The notes under the pieces are model-generated. The model did not search any database and had not been told where the DNA came from. It saw only the letters and a program-made list of their open reading frames with translations. Positions 1 to 7,044 of a stretch of 8,718 bases of DNA are shown piece by piece. The position numbers were made by a program, and so were the translations under genes. The stretch is from an uncultured Chloroflexota bacterium. Its GTDB lineage: Bacteria > Chloroflexota > Anaerolineae > Caldilineales > Caldilineaceae. Within the stretch, counting starts at the first letter, position 1. Each line of letters begins with the position of its first letter. The stretch covers positions 1 through 8,718 of the forward strand of contig CAIRNL010000061.1 in NCBI GenBank assembly GCA_903879975.1. Reading direction: 5' to 3'.

Positions 1-936
1 CAGCCAGTAGGCATAGAGCAGGATCCCGCTGGCGAGGCCGGTCGTGGCCTTGATCCACCAGGGTGCAGCGGACGGGCTGAGAAAACCTTCGAGGAGGCCG
101 GCGACAACCAGCAATGGCACACAGCCCAGAATCAGCTGAGCGCCGGCGCGCGCTCTCTCAAGGAGTGCGTCCCTGCGCCTCTGCAGCCGGGGGCGCACGA
201 GCCCGTCGCCGATGGAGATCCCGCAGCCGCCAGCCAGGAAGATGACGCTCAGTTCGATGACGCCGTGGGCGATGACGAACACAGCGAGATCGTGCGCCAG
301 GCCGTGGGCGCTGAGCAGGCCGAAGATCGCACCGATGTGCATGCCGTTGCTGGCCATGACCCACAGGGTCAGCAGCCCACCGCTCAGCCCACCGGCAAAA
401 GTGAGAAACATCACCTGGATGTTGTTGGTCAGGATCAGGCTCGATGCAGCCGAACGAACGCCTGGCGCAATGTCGATCCACAGGTTACCGCGTTCGACTT
501 CCTCTACCAGGGCGGCGATCTCCGCTCCCTCGATGACATAGATGGCAGCTGGATTTGTGGCGACAACCATGCCCGCAACCAACGCCGGGAACAGAAACAG
601 GACAAATGCCGCAAGAGTGTAGGGGAGCAGATCGCGGTATAATGACGGAAATTGATAGCGATAGAAGGTTTTGATCTGGCGCCAACGCACCGGCTCGCCT
701 CGATAGATCAGTGTGTGTGCCCGGCCCACGAGTTGGTTCAAATAGAGCGTTACCTGTTGGTTGGGAAAGTCACGCTGTGCCAGGGCAAGGTCAGCCGTCA
801 GTGCCTGATAGAGTGAGCCAAACTCGTCGAGTTGGGGGCCGGCCAGCGTACGCGGCGAGCGCTGTGTCTGGCGAACTAACTCTTCCATGCGCTGCCAACT
901 CGGCCGGCGTTGTTGTAGAAATAATTCCAGATTCAT
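1..936 (-). CDS. SpoIIM-family (stage II sporulation protein M-like, COG1300) integral membrane protein, 3' end cut by window edge
   Basis: The minus strand is open from the ATG at 936 to the left edge (312 codons, no stop seen), so the C-terminus lies outside but most of a usual 310-340 residue family member is present. The N-terminal ~110 residues are soluble and helical (starts MNLELFLQQRRPSWQRMEEL). Several hydrophobic segments follow: about residues 112-132, 176-202, 205-220, 231-247 and 280-296, with another beginning at the edge. Family hallmarks visible are the TNN-IQVMFLTFAGGLSGG stretch (about 178-194), the HIGAIFGLLSAHGLAHD run (about 207-223) and AHGVIELSVIFLAGGCG (about 229-245), the AHG-x-x-E pattern typical of SpoIIM/DUF95. 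In sporulating Firmicutes SpoIIM works in engulfment; here no sporulation genes are visible and homologues are widespread in non-sporulators, so the role is unknown. It diverges from the RDD gene. Its ribosome binding site is weak (an AGG about 10 nt upstream). Confidence 0.9.
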   Translation of the reverse strand, partial: MNLELFLQQRRPSWQRMEELVRQTQRSPRTLAGPQLDEFGSLYQALTADLALAQRDFPNQQVTLYLNQLVGRAHTLIYRGEPVRWRQIKTFYRYQFPSLYRDLLPYTLAAFVLFLFPALVAGMVVATNPAAIYVIEGAEIAALVEEVERGNLWIDIAPGVRSAASSLILTNNIQVMFLTFAGGLSGGLLTLWVMASNGMHIGAIFGLLSAHGLAHDLAVFVIAHGVIELSVIFLAGGCGISIGDGLVRPRLQRRRDALLERARAGAQLILGCVPLLVVAGLLEGFLSPSAAPWWIKATTGLASGILLYAYWL

Positions 937-951
937 GGTGGGAATTGACCT

Positions 952-1794
952 GTGGCTTACCAGCATGACGGGCAGAATTCAGACGAGTATACCATCGCTA
1001 CGCCCGAAAATATAACCTTCGGCTACGAGGTTGCGGGCATCGGTAGCCGCTTCATTGGCGCGTTGATCGATACCCTCATCATCGGCGTGCTGCTTCTTCT
1101 CGCCAATCTGCTGGTCGCTGTCTTTCTTGCCACTGTGACGGACGACAGTGGCGTCATCGGCAATTTCGAGGACGATCCAGGCTGGCTCGTCGGCCTGGGG
1201 ATTGCGCTGTATACGTTGCTCCAATTCGCACTGATCTGGGGCTACTACATCCTCTTTGAACTGGGCTGGCATGGCCAGACACCGGGCAAGCGCCTGGCCG
1301 GCACGCGCGTCGTGCGTCTCGACGGCAGTGGGGTCGGTTTCCTCGAAGTGACGATTCGCAATCTCGTGCGCATCGTCGATTTTCTGCCGTTTGCCTATGC
1401 GCTGGGTTTTGTCATCATGTTTCTCAACCGCAACGCGCAGCGGCTGGGTGACTTTGCTGCCGGTACGCTCGTCATTCGGCAGCAACGCGAGATTCGCCTG
1501 GATCAGCTTGGCCGGTCGTCACAGCGGCCGTTTCCCAGCACGGCGGCAGGGGGGAGCAGCGATGCCGCTCCGCCGATGCCGAATATCCGGCGCTTGACAG
1601 CCGACGAGTACCAGCTGATCTGTGATTTGCTCGACCGGCAGGCGCGCGCTCTCCTGCCGCCGGATATGGTGCCGCGTGTTGCGCTGGCGCTGGCTGCCAG
1701 GCTTGGCGCGCCGCCACCGGGCACGACCGGTCGTGACTATCAGCGTTTTCTCGAGCAGATCGTTGAAACCTATCGCAATTCATCCGGAGATTGA
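952..1794 (+). CDS. RDD-family integral membrane protein with C-terminal cytosolic tail
   Basis: A 280-residue protein starting at GTG, with GGTGGG at 937-942 nine bases upstream. The nearest ATG (965) is out of frame, so GTG is the best start. The RDD signature is complete: R33 and D40 in GSRFIGALIDTLI, then HGQTPGKRLAGTRVV (about 107-121), RNLVRIVDFLP (137-147) and QRLGDFAAGTLVIR with D167. Hydrophobic segments lie at about 34-62, 78-104 and 141-158. After about residue 190 comes a Ser/Gly/Pro-rich linker, then a charged helical tail (about 206-280) with no membrane segment; a similar tail occurs in other RDD proteins next to SpoIIM genes (recalled, not searched). RDD proteins have been linked to transport or ion exchange in a few cases, but no substrate can be read from this sequence. 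radC follows 30 bp downstream on the same strand and may be co-transcribed. Confidence 0.9.
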   Translation: MAYQHDGQNSDEYTIATPENITFGYEVAGIGSRFIGALIDTLIIGVLLLLANLLVAVFLATVTDDSGVIGNFEDDPGWLVGLGIALYTLLQFALIWGYYILFELGWHGQTPGKRLAGTRVVRLDGSGVGFLEVTIRNLVRIVDFLPFAYALGFVIMFLNRNAQRLGDFAAGTLVIRQQREIRLDQLGRSSQRPFPSTAAGGSSDAAPPMPNIRRLTADEYQLICDLLDRQARALLPPDMVPRVALALAARLGAPPPGTTGRDYQRFLEQIVETYRNSSGD

Positions 1795-1812
1795 TCGAGC
1801 ACTCGTCAACAC

Positions 1813-1818
1813 AAGGAG
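1813..1818 (+). promoter_or_regulatory. Strong Shine-Dalgarno site for radC
   Basis: AAGGAG lies six bases before the ATG at 1825. It is among the clearest Shine-Dalgarno sequences in the window and fixes the radC start despite a second in-frame ATG (Met12) further in. Confidence 0.85.
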
Positions 1819-1824
1819 TCCACT

Positions 1825-2535
1825 ATGGAAAGCACCCCGATTTCCGAGTACACCCCGATGATCCGTGACCTGCCGATGGATTTGCGCCCGCGCGAACGCA
1901 TCGTCTACGCAGGGGCCAGTTCGTTGAGCAACGTCGAACTGATCGCAATCATCCTGCGCATGGGCGGGCGCGGTGAGAATGTCATTCGCATGGCTGAGCG
2001 GCTGCTCAGCCAATTTGGCGGGCTGTCAGGGCTGGCGCAGGCTGGCTTCGACGAACTCTGCCAGGTGCGCGGGATCGGCACGGCTAAAGCGGCACAGATC
2101 AAGGCCGCGCTGGAGCTGGGGCGCCGGCTCATGGCCACAGCACCCTACGAACGGCCGCAGGTGCGTAGCCCTGCCGATGTGGCCAACCTGCTCATGCTCG
2201 AAATGGGGTTGCTGGAACAGGAGCACCTGCGTGCCGTGCTGCTCGACACCAAGAACGCTGTGATCCGCGTCGCCAATGTCTACGCCGGCAACCTCAACAC
2301 TGCGGTCGTGCGGGTAGGCGAAGTATTCCGTGAGGCAATTCGCGCCAATTGCGCGTCCATCATCGTTGTGCACAACCACCCCAGCGGTGACCCCACCCCT
2401 AGCCCCGAAGACGTACGTGTGACCGAGCAGTTGGTGGATGCCGGTCACCTGCTCGATATTGAGGTGCTGGATCATTTGGTGATTGGCCGCAACCGCTATG
2501 TCAGCCTCAAAGAGCGGGGCCTAGGCTTTCGCTAG
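1825..2535 (+). CDS. radC: RadC family JAB/MPN-domain protein
   Basis: A 236-residue full-length RadC-family protein (usual 220-235). The N-terminal part holds the UPF0758 region with DLPMDLRPRERI (15-26) and the helix-hairpin-helix-like LCQVRGIGTAKAAQIKAAL (78-96). The C-terminal half is the JAB1/MPN metalloprotease-fold domain. Its JAMM metal motif is intact: H183-x-H185-P-S-G-D, then S193 and D196, with the upstream Glu expected within VGEVFREA (164-171). RadC was named for a radiation-sensitivity locus, but the original E. coli radC mutation was later assigned to recG, and the molecular role of the family remains unsettled; the JAMM motif suggests a hydrolase. The start is set by the AAGGAG site. 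It follows the RDD gene at 30 bp and converges on the minus-strand unit, with 28 bp between stop codons. Confidence 0.96.
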   Translation: MESTPISEYTPMIRDLPMDLRPRERIVYAGASSLSNVELIAIILRMGGRGENVIRMAERLLSQFGGLSGLAQAGFDELCQVRGIGTAKAAQIKAALELGRRLMATAPYERPQVRSPADVANLLMLEMGLLEQEHLRAVLLDTKNAVIRVANVYAGNLNTAVVRVGEVFREAIRANCASIIVVHNHPSGDPTPSPEDVRVTEQLVDAGHLLDIEVLDHLVIGRNRYVSLKERGLGFR

Positions 2536-2538
2536 GCC
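2518..2538. terminator. Perfect 7-bp hairpin over the radC stop codon, between convergent genes
   Basis: GGCCTAG (2518-2524) and CTAGGCC (2532-2538) are exact inverted repeats around a 7-nt loop, and the right arm contains the radC TAG stop (2533-2535). Its place between convergent genes suggests a bidirectional transcription end point. Neither side has a T-run, so it is not a canonical intrinsic terminator, and chance or codon constraint cannot be excluded. Confidence 0.35.
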
Positions 2539-2563
2539 AGGCGGGCGCCAAGTTTGCTCCACA

Positions 2564-3379
2564 CTACTCGCTATCGGCTGTGGCCGTTTGGTACTCCGCC
2601 TTGGCAGCCAGCGTCTCAGTCAGTGTGCGGATTGCGGCGTTCGACAGTTTTACCTCGCGGGCACGGGCGCGCAGGTGATCCTTCACCTGATCCGCGCGCA
2701 GCGCAGGCACGGATGGGTTGGACAGCTCGAGCTGGATTTCCTGGTTCAGGAAAACCGCTACACCGTCGATGGGCACTGACTGGAGCAACGCGCCATCGCC
2801 GGTCTGGCCTGTCTCGTTGAGCAGCGCACGCAGCTTCTCCTTCTGATCCTCGAGATCCTGGGCCGGATTGCCGACACCTTCGCGCGCAAAGATTGTAAAA
2901 AGGCGGCTTAAGCTGAACGGCTCGCGCCATTTGTCGCCGTTGACCGCAACTCGTCCTTTGTCCGAACGCACAGCGAAGATCGTGATGCCGTTGGCGCCTG
3001 CCAGCGCATAGCCCACGGGCAGGCTCATGGCAAAGTAGCTGTACTTGTCGTCCAGCCCCTTCATGCTGCGTTCGAGCACCTCGTCGGGACGTTCGTAGAA
3101 GCGGCTGCCCGGCCAGCGCCGCCGCGCGTAGCGGTTGATGTAGTAGCTGCCGATGCTGGCGCAGATAAAGCCGATGAACAGTGCCGCAAAGCTGATCCAT
3201 GACCAGTACTGCTGCAGAAAACCGGTGAAGCCGGGCTGGATCGGATCGAGCGGGTTGATCCACGTTGGCACAAAGCTGGCCAGCAGACCCACGAACAGGA
3301 TGCCGAGACCTACCAGACTGAAGCGCCGGCCGCGTGTTTCCCTTTTTTTGATCTGGGTCAGATTCCGATAGATTTTCAT
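2564..3379 (-). CDS. Two-TM membrane protein with a degenerate NERD-like domain, probably not a nuclease
   Basis: A 271-residue protein starting at the ATG at 3379 (MKIYRNLTQIKKRETRGRRF). The frame is open upstream to 3622 only because it runs antiphase inside plsX. A basic N-terminus precedes TM1 (about 21-40) and TM2 (about 58-81); the rest is soluble, probably cytosolic. The soluble part resembles the NERD (nuclease-related) domain: ALAGANGITIFAVRSDKGR (125-143) aligns by eye with the core strand region VGPNGVFVIEVKN-x-x-GR, GDKWR (148-152) with its GDRWR, and PIDGVAVFLNQ (203-213) with the C-terminal VHGVVVFTN segment. The expected catalytic Asp, Glu and Lys are replaced by G123, A136 and R138. 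The assignment is my alignment from memory and needs a profile search. It is the last gene of the plsX unit, 31 bp after plsX, with a poor ribosome binding site. The true function is unknown. Confidence 0.8.
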   Translation of the reverse strand: MKIYRNLTQIKKRETRGRRFSLVGLGILFVGLLASFVPTWINPLDPIQPGFTGFLQQYWSWISFAALFIGFICASIGSYYINRYARRRWPGSRFYERPDEVLERSMKGLDDKYSYFAMSLPVGYALAGANGITIFAVRSDKGRVAVNGDKWREPFSLSRLFTIFAREGVGNPAQDLEDQKEKLRALLNETGQTGDGALLQSVPIDGVAVFLNQEIQLELSNPSVPALRADQVKDHLRARAREVKLSNAAIRTLTETLAAKAEYQTATADSE

Positions 3380-3410
3380 TGCTTGATCTTTTCGTTGTTG
3401 GGTTATGAAT

Positions 3411-4448
3411 TTAGGTGGCCTGCTGTGTGCTGGCAGCCGTCTCGCTCCTGTCGATCTCGACCTCCGAAATCCCTTTCTGGATTTTGGCAAGGATCTCTTG
3501 CTCGACAGATTGCTTGGCCACGCGGACTGCGTGGCGGATGGCGAAGGCGTTGCTGCGCCCGTGCGCGACGACGACCACGCCGGACAGACCGAGCAACACC
3601 GCGCCGCCATAGTGGCTGTCATCCATGCGCTCGCGTACGCGTCGTAGCGACTTGCGTGCCATCAGCGCGCCGAGCATGGCGATCGGGTTCTTCTTGATCT
3701 CTTCGGTAATCACACGGCTCATGAGTGTGGCGGTGGTCTCAGCCGTCTTGACAAAGATGTTGCCCGTGAAACCGTCGGTCACTACGACGTCGGCGAGTCC
3801 GGTGGGAATCTCCTTGCTCTCGATGTTGCCTTGAAAGTTGATACTGGGGGTCTCCTCGAGCAGCTTGAAGCTTTCGATGACCAGTTGGTTGCCCTTGCCG
3901 GCCTCCTCGCCGTTGCTTAGAATTCGTACACTCGGCCTGGCCAGCCCAATCACATCGCGGGCATAAATGGATCCCATGATGGCGAACTGCTGAATGTGCT
4001 CAGGGCGAACGTCTGCATTGGCGCCGATGTCCAGGATTAGGCATGCGCCTTGGAGTGTGGGGAACGGTCCAATGAGCGCCGGGCGCAGGATACCCTTGAT
4101 CCGCCCCACGTGCAGAATGCCTGCCGCCAATGCCCCTCCCGTGTTGCCGGCCGAGACAAAAGCCTGCGCCTCGTTGCGCTTGATCAGCTTGCAACCGACG
4201 ACCATTGAGCTGTCTATCTTGGCGCGCACGGCTGCTGCCGGTTTGTCTTCCATCTCAATGACCTGGCTCGCCGGCACAATGGGCAGGTTGAGCCCTTTCG
4301 TATCGTGTTTCTTCAGCTCGGCCTCAATCGCCTCCGGTTTGCCGACCAGAGAGACGGTAATGCCGTACACGCGCGCAGCTTCTACACCGCCGGCGACGAT
4401 CGCCTCCGGTGCATGATCGCCACCCATAGCATCAAGTGCAATATTCAT
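3411..4448 (-). CDS. plsX: Phosphate acyltransferase PlsX (acyl-ACP:phosphate transacylase)
   Basis: PlsX reversibly converts acyl-ACP plus phosphate to acyl-phosphate, the donor for PlsY in membrane phospholipid synthesis; it is a peripheral cytosolic protein. The 345-residue product is of normal length (about 330-350). Visible signatures are MNIALDAMGGDHAP at the N-terminus, FVSAGNTGGALAAG (about 97-110), LILDIGANADVRPEH (about 136-150), ILSNGEEAGKGN (about 179-190), VVVTDGFTGNIFVKTAE (about 221-237) and LLGLSGVVVVAHGRSNAFA (about 282-300). The ATG at 4448 gives the N-terminus usual for the family and has GGAA eight bases upstream; an in-frame GTG at 4460 would add four residues (VETL). It lies 23 bp after the degV stop and is followed by the NERD-like gene, so it sits inside one transcription unit. 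Confidence 0.96.
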   Translation of the reverse strand: MNIALDAMGGDHAPEAIVAGGVEAARVYGITVSLVGKPEAIEAELKKHDTKGLNLPIVPASQVIEMEDKPAAAVRAKIDSSMVVGCKLIKRNEAQAFVSAGNTGGALAAGILHVGRIKGILRPALIGPFPTLQGACLILDIGANADVRPEHIQQFAIMGSIYARDVIGLARPSVRILSNGEEAGKGNQLVIESFKLLEETPSINFQGNIESKEIPTGLADVVVTDGFTGNIFVKTAETTATLMSRVITEEIKKNPIAMLGALMARKSLRRVRERMDDSHYGGAVLLGLSGVVVVAHGRSNAFAIRHAVRVAKQSVEQEILAKIQKGISEVEIDRSETAASTQQAT

Positions 4449-4471
4449 AAGGGTTTCCACTTCGTGCTTTG

Positions 4472-5356
4472 CTAGAAGCCAAGGTCCGCTGGACAGCCAG
4501 CCAATCCGACAACACCAGGGCCAGCCAGTGCAGCGATCGCCGGCCCAATGTCACTGTAGAGCACTTCGTCGATGGCGAGTGTCTCGCGCGCCTGCGCCAA
4601 CAAGGTTTCGGCATCGGCAAGAGCGTTGGCATGCAGGACACCAACATGCAGCGGCCGGTCACCGTAGAACTTGTGCAGGCGTTCGATTACTTCCTGCAGG
4701 GATCGCTTGCGCCCACGTACGCGTGCCGTCACCGTTGCTGCACCATCCCACAACTCCAGGATCGGCTTGACTTGCAGCAATTCGCCAAAGCCGGCCTGCA
4801 AGTTGCCGACGCGGCCGCTACGGGCAACGTATTTTAGCGTCTCCAGCGCAGCAAAGCCAATGATCTCGCCGCGCAATTTGCCCATCAGGCTGTAGAAGCG
4901 ATCCGGTTCCACGCCTTGCGCCAACAGACGTGCGGCCATGATGGCCTGCCAGCCACTGCCGATACTGATGCTGTTGGAGTCCCACAGGGTGAAGCGGTCG
5001 ATGCCGAACTCCTGTGCTGCCATCTGTGCCGAGCGGAAGGTGCCAGAAAGCTTGCTCGTCACTGTTACCACGACGACATGCTCCGCGCCTTCGTCGAATG
5101 CCTGGCGGTATGCCGCAGCAAAGTAGCTGGGCGGCGGTTGGCTCGTCGTGGGCAATTCCTTGCTCGTGGCAAGCTTCTCGTAGAATGCAGCATCGGACAG
5201 GTCGTACTTGTTGCGGAAGGATTCTTCTCCAAAGATGACGAGTGTCGGCACCTCGATCATGCGATAGCTCGTCAGCAGCTCGTCCGGCACGTTGCTGCTA
5301 GTGTCAAGCACGATCCTGGTGTTCTCAGGCGTCATCAAGGTAGGCAGTTCACCCAT
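4472..5356 (-). CDS. DegV-family (FakB-type) fatty-acid-binding protein
   Basis: A 294-residue full-length DegV-family protein (usual 280-295). FakB members of this family bind a fatty acid in a buried pocket and present it to the kinase FakA, giving acyl-phosphate. Visible motifs are VLDTSSNVPDELL (16-28), LPTTSQPPPSYF (68-79, the Thr-Ser-Gln-Pro loop), SKLSGTFRSAQ (101-111), DSNSISIGSGW (126-136, Ser-rich ligand-binding segment), LKYVARSGRVG (174-184), LQVKPILELWDG (194-205) and a C-terminal DIGPAIAALAGPGVVG (269-284). The start at 5356 is supported by GGAG seven bases upstream (5364-5367) and overlaps the end of nnr by 8 bp; Met8 is an alternative. plsX follows directly, which fits an acyl-phosphate role, but no fakA (Dak-domain kinase) is in the window, so the kinase partner is inferred. 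Confidence 0.94.
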   Translation of the reverse strand: MGELPTLMTPENTRIVLDTSSNVPDELLTSYRMIEVPTLVIFGEESFRNKYDLSDAAFYEKLATSKELPTTSQPPPSYFAAAYRQAFDEGAEHVVVVTVTSKLSGTFRSAQMAAQEFGIDRFTLWDSNSISIGSGWQAIMAARLLAQGVEPDRFYSLMGKLRGEIIGFAALETLKYVARSGRVGNLQAGFGELLQVKPILELWDGAATVTARVRGRKRSLQEVIERLHKFYGDRPLHVGVLHANALADAETLLAQARETLAIDEVLYSDIGPAIAALAGPGVVGLAGCPADLGF

Positions 5357-6983
5357 GCATTTTCTCCGTGGATCGCACAGTCACTGTTGTCTCTTGCCGC
5401 AAAGTATCCTGGACGATCGGTAATTCGGCTAGCAGATCCGATGCGACGACGCCAGCCTGGCCCATGCGGGCTGCACATGCTTGCCCAGCTGTGCCATGCA
5501 GCCAGGCCCCGATACATGCAGCATAGAAGGGATTTAGCCCCTGCGCCAACAAGCCGCCGATCACCCCGGCCAGCACGTCACCGCTACCCGCTGTCGCCAG
5601 CGCCGCTGTGGCGATGGGCAATACCGCCAACCACCCACCTGGCTCGGCAATCACTGTGTAAGGACCCTTGAGCAGCACAGTACATTGCCACGCCAATGCC
5701 ATTGCGCGTGCCAAATCCCAGCGTTGCGCCAGAATCTCCTCGACAGGCAGGTTGCAAAGCCGCGCCATCTCGGCCGGATGGGGCGTCAATACACACTGCG
5801 CAGGCAGGCGCTGTGGCCATGCTTCGAGCTGTGCCAGGCAGTTCAATCCGTCGGCGTCGATGATCGTCGCCGGCAGGTCGGCAACCAACAAGTCGGCTAC
5901 GAAGGAACGCGTCGCCGGCGTATTGCCGATGCCGCAGCCCAGCACGAGTGCCTTGTAGCCTGCCAGCGCATCGGCCGCAACCTGAGCTGCGTCCGCGGCA
6001 ATCACGGCGCCGCGGCCAGTCTCCTGTGCGGGGAGAAGCACGTAGGTCGGCTCGGGTAGATTGCTCGCCACCAACGCCCACACTGGCCGGATCAGAGCTC
6101 CTGTCACCAGGCCGGCCCCGGTGCGACCCGCCGCCGCACAAGCCAGATAGGCTGCACCAGGAAAGGTTTCGCTGCCGACGGCCAGCATGACCCTGCCGAA
6201 CGTACCCTTGTGGCTATCGGCTCTGCGCACCGGCAGCCAACCGCGAAGGAGGCCGGCGTCGAGCACAAACGTGCGAATACCCATCGCCCGATCGGGAGCG
6301 ATGCCAATATCCGCTACGAGCAGTTCGCCCACTGCGCTGGCGCCCGGAAAGCGATAATGGCCTGTCTTGGCGTGGGCAAAGGTCACCGTCATGTCTGCCG
6401 CAAGCGCGTGCGGGTCAAGCGCACCGCTATCACAGTTCAGCCCGCTGCTGCAGTCGACTGCGACTACATGCAGAGGGGGATGTGCAACCTGTCTGCGCGC
6501 GCGTACCGTGTCCAGGATATCAGCCAACTGGCCAGAGATCGGCCGATTGGCGCCTGTACCCAGCAGCGCATCGACGACGACGGTGCAGCGCAGGCAATCA
6601 CGCAGGAGGCTGAGATCACCGTCGTTGTCAGCATGCACAGTAGACACGCCGAGCGCCACGAGCCGCGCAAAGTGGCCTGCATCGTCAGGGTCGGCGTCGG
6701 GGGGGCGTTTCCACAGGTAGACCTGCACGTCTGCACCCGCTTCGTGCAGATAACGGGCGCAGACCAGGCCATCGCCGCCGTTGTTGCCCGGGCCGGCCAG
6801 TACCAGGCAGGATACCGGACCAAAGCGGCCCAAGATCGCCTCGGCGACGCTCCGTCCGGCGCTCTCCATCATCGCCGCGTACGAATGGCCTGCAGCGTCA
6901 GACAGCCGCTCCAGCGTCTGCATTTCGGCAACAGAGACGATTCGCTTGCTCGCGGCGACTTCAGCCGCTAAGTCTGTACGCAT
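5349..6983 (-). CDS. nnr: Bifunctional NAD(P)HX epimerase / ADP- or ATP-dependent NAD(P)HX dehydratase (YjeF-type fusion)
   Basis: This enzyme repairs hydrated NADH and NADPH: the N-terminal domain interconverts R and S hydrates, and the C-terminal domain dehydrates the S form using a nucleotide. The 544-residue length matches the usual fusion (about 490-550). Numbering is from the ATG at 6983. The epimerase domain (about 13-240) has LAGPGNNGGDGLVCARYL (62-79), VVDALLGTG (136-144) and AVDCSSGLNCDSG (175-187), where the common D-x-P-S-G loop reads D-C-S-S-G. The dehydratase domain (about 255-520) has HKGTFGRVMLAVGS (258-271), a glycine-rich LVLGCGIGN, VLTPHPAEM (398-406), VLLKGPYTVI (436-445) and ATAGSGDVLAGVIGG (463-477) with the catalytic-type Asp469. 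An in-frame GTG at 6989 adds two residues; neither start has a good ribosome binding site. The 3' end overlaps the DegV-family gene by 8 bp. Confidence 0.95.
   Translation of the reverse strand: MRTDLAAEVAASKRIVSVAEMQTLERLSDAAGHSYAAMMESAGRSVAEAILGRFGPVSCLVLAGPGNNGGDGLVCARYLHEAGADVQVYLWKRPPDADPDDAGHFARLVALGVSTVHADNDGDLSLLRDCLRCTVVVDALLGTGANRPISGQLADILDTVRARRQVAHPPLHVVAVDCSSGLNCDSGALDPHALAADMTVTFAHAKTGHYRFPGASAVGELLVADIGIAPDRAMGIRTFVLDAGLLRGWLPVRRADSHKGTFGRVMLAVGSETFPGAAYLACAAAGRTGAGLVTGALIRPVWALVASNLPEPTYVLLPAQETGRGAVIAADAAQVAADALAGYKALVLGCGIGNTPATRSFVADLLVADLPATIIDADGLNCLAQLEAWPQRLPAQCVLTPHPAEMARLCNLPVEEILAQRWDLARAMALAWQCTVLLKGPYTVIAEPGGWLAVLPIATAALATAGSGDVLAGVIGGLLAQGLNPFYAACIGAWLHGTAGQACAARMGQAGVVASDLLAELPIVQDTLRQETTVTVRSTEKMHG
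5364..5367 (-). promoter_or_regulatory. Shine-Dalgarno site of the DegV-family gene, inside nnr
   Basis: On the minus strand GGAG (extended GGAGAAA, 5361-5367) lies seven bases before the ATG at 5356 and within the last codons of nnr. This supports the overlapping start and suggests translational coupling between the two genes. Confidence 0.7.
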
Positions 6984-7016
6984 ATTCACCGAAAAACGGG
7001 ACTCATCGTACCTTTG

Positions 7017-7044
7017 GGCACCGTTTCAGAAATGTTCAGGTGCC
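7017..7044. repeat. 6-bp inverted repeat between the YesL-like gene and nnr
   Basis: GGCACC (7017-7022) and GGTGCC (7039-7044) are exact inverted repeats around a 16-nt loop holding the YesL-like gene's TGA stop. No T-run follows in the direction of transcription, so it is at most a weak mRNA structure or attenuator; chance occurrence is possible. Confidence 0.25.

Noticed and set aside
638..643. TATAAT on the plus strand as a promoter for the RDD gene
   Set aside because: It lies within SpoIIM coding sequence encoding Ser-Leu-Tyr on the other strand, more than 300 bp before the RDD start, with no extended -10 TG and no clear -35.
979..1485. 168-codon minus-strand open frame opposite the RDD gene
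   Set aside because: The RDD frame carries the complete family signature; the antisense translation is charged low-complexity sequence typical of the complement of membrane-protein codons.
2026..2475. 149-codon minus-strand open frame opposite radC
   Set aside because: The radC frame has full motifs and a strong Shine-Dalgarno site; the antisense frame is a shadow.
3380..3622. 81-codon N-terminal extension of the NERD-like gene
   Set aside because: The extension overlaps the conserved PlsX C-terminus in another frame, is Arg/Ser-rich, and joins a natural basic-TM N-terminus starting at Met (3379).
4916..5671. 251-codon plus-strand open frame
   Set aside because: It lies opposite the DegV-family gene and nnr, crosses their boundary, and its Cys/His/Arg-rich translation shows no recognisable domain; it is an antisense shadow in GC-rich DNA.
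6210..6971. 253-codon plus-strand open frame
   Set aside because: It is entirely antisense to the conserved epimerase domain of nnr and shows no motif of its own.
7005..7010. TACGAT on the minus strand as a separate promoter for nnr
   Set aside because: It fits only the loose TAnnnT pattern, and no TTGACA-like hexamer stands 16-18 bp upstream; read-through from the YesL-like promoter is simpler.
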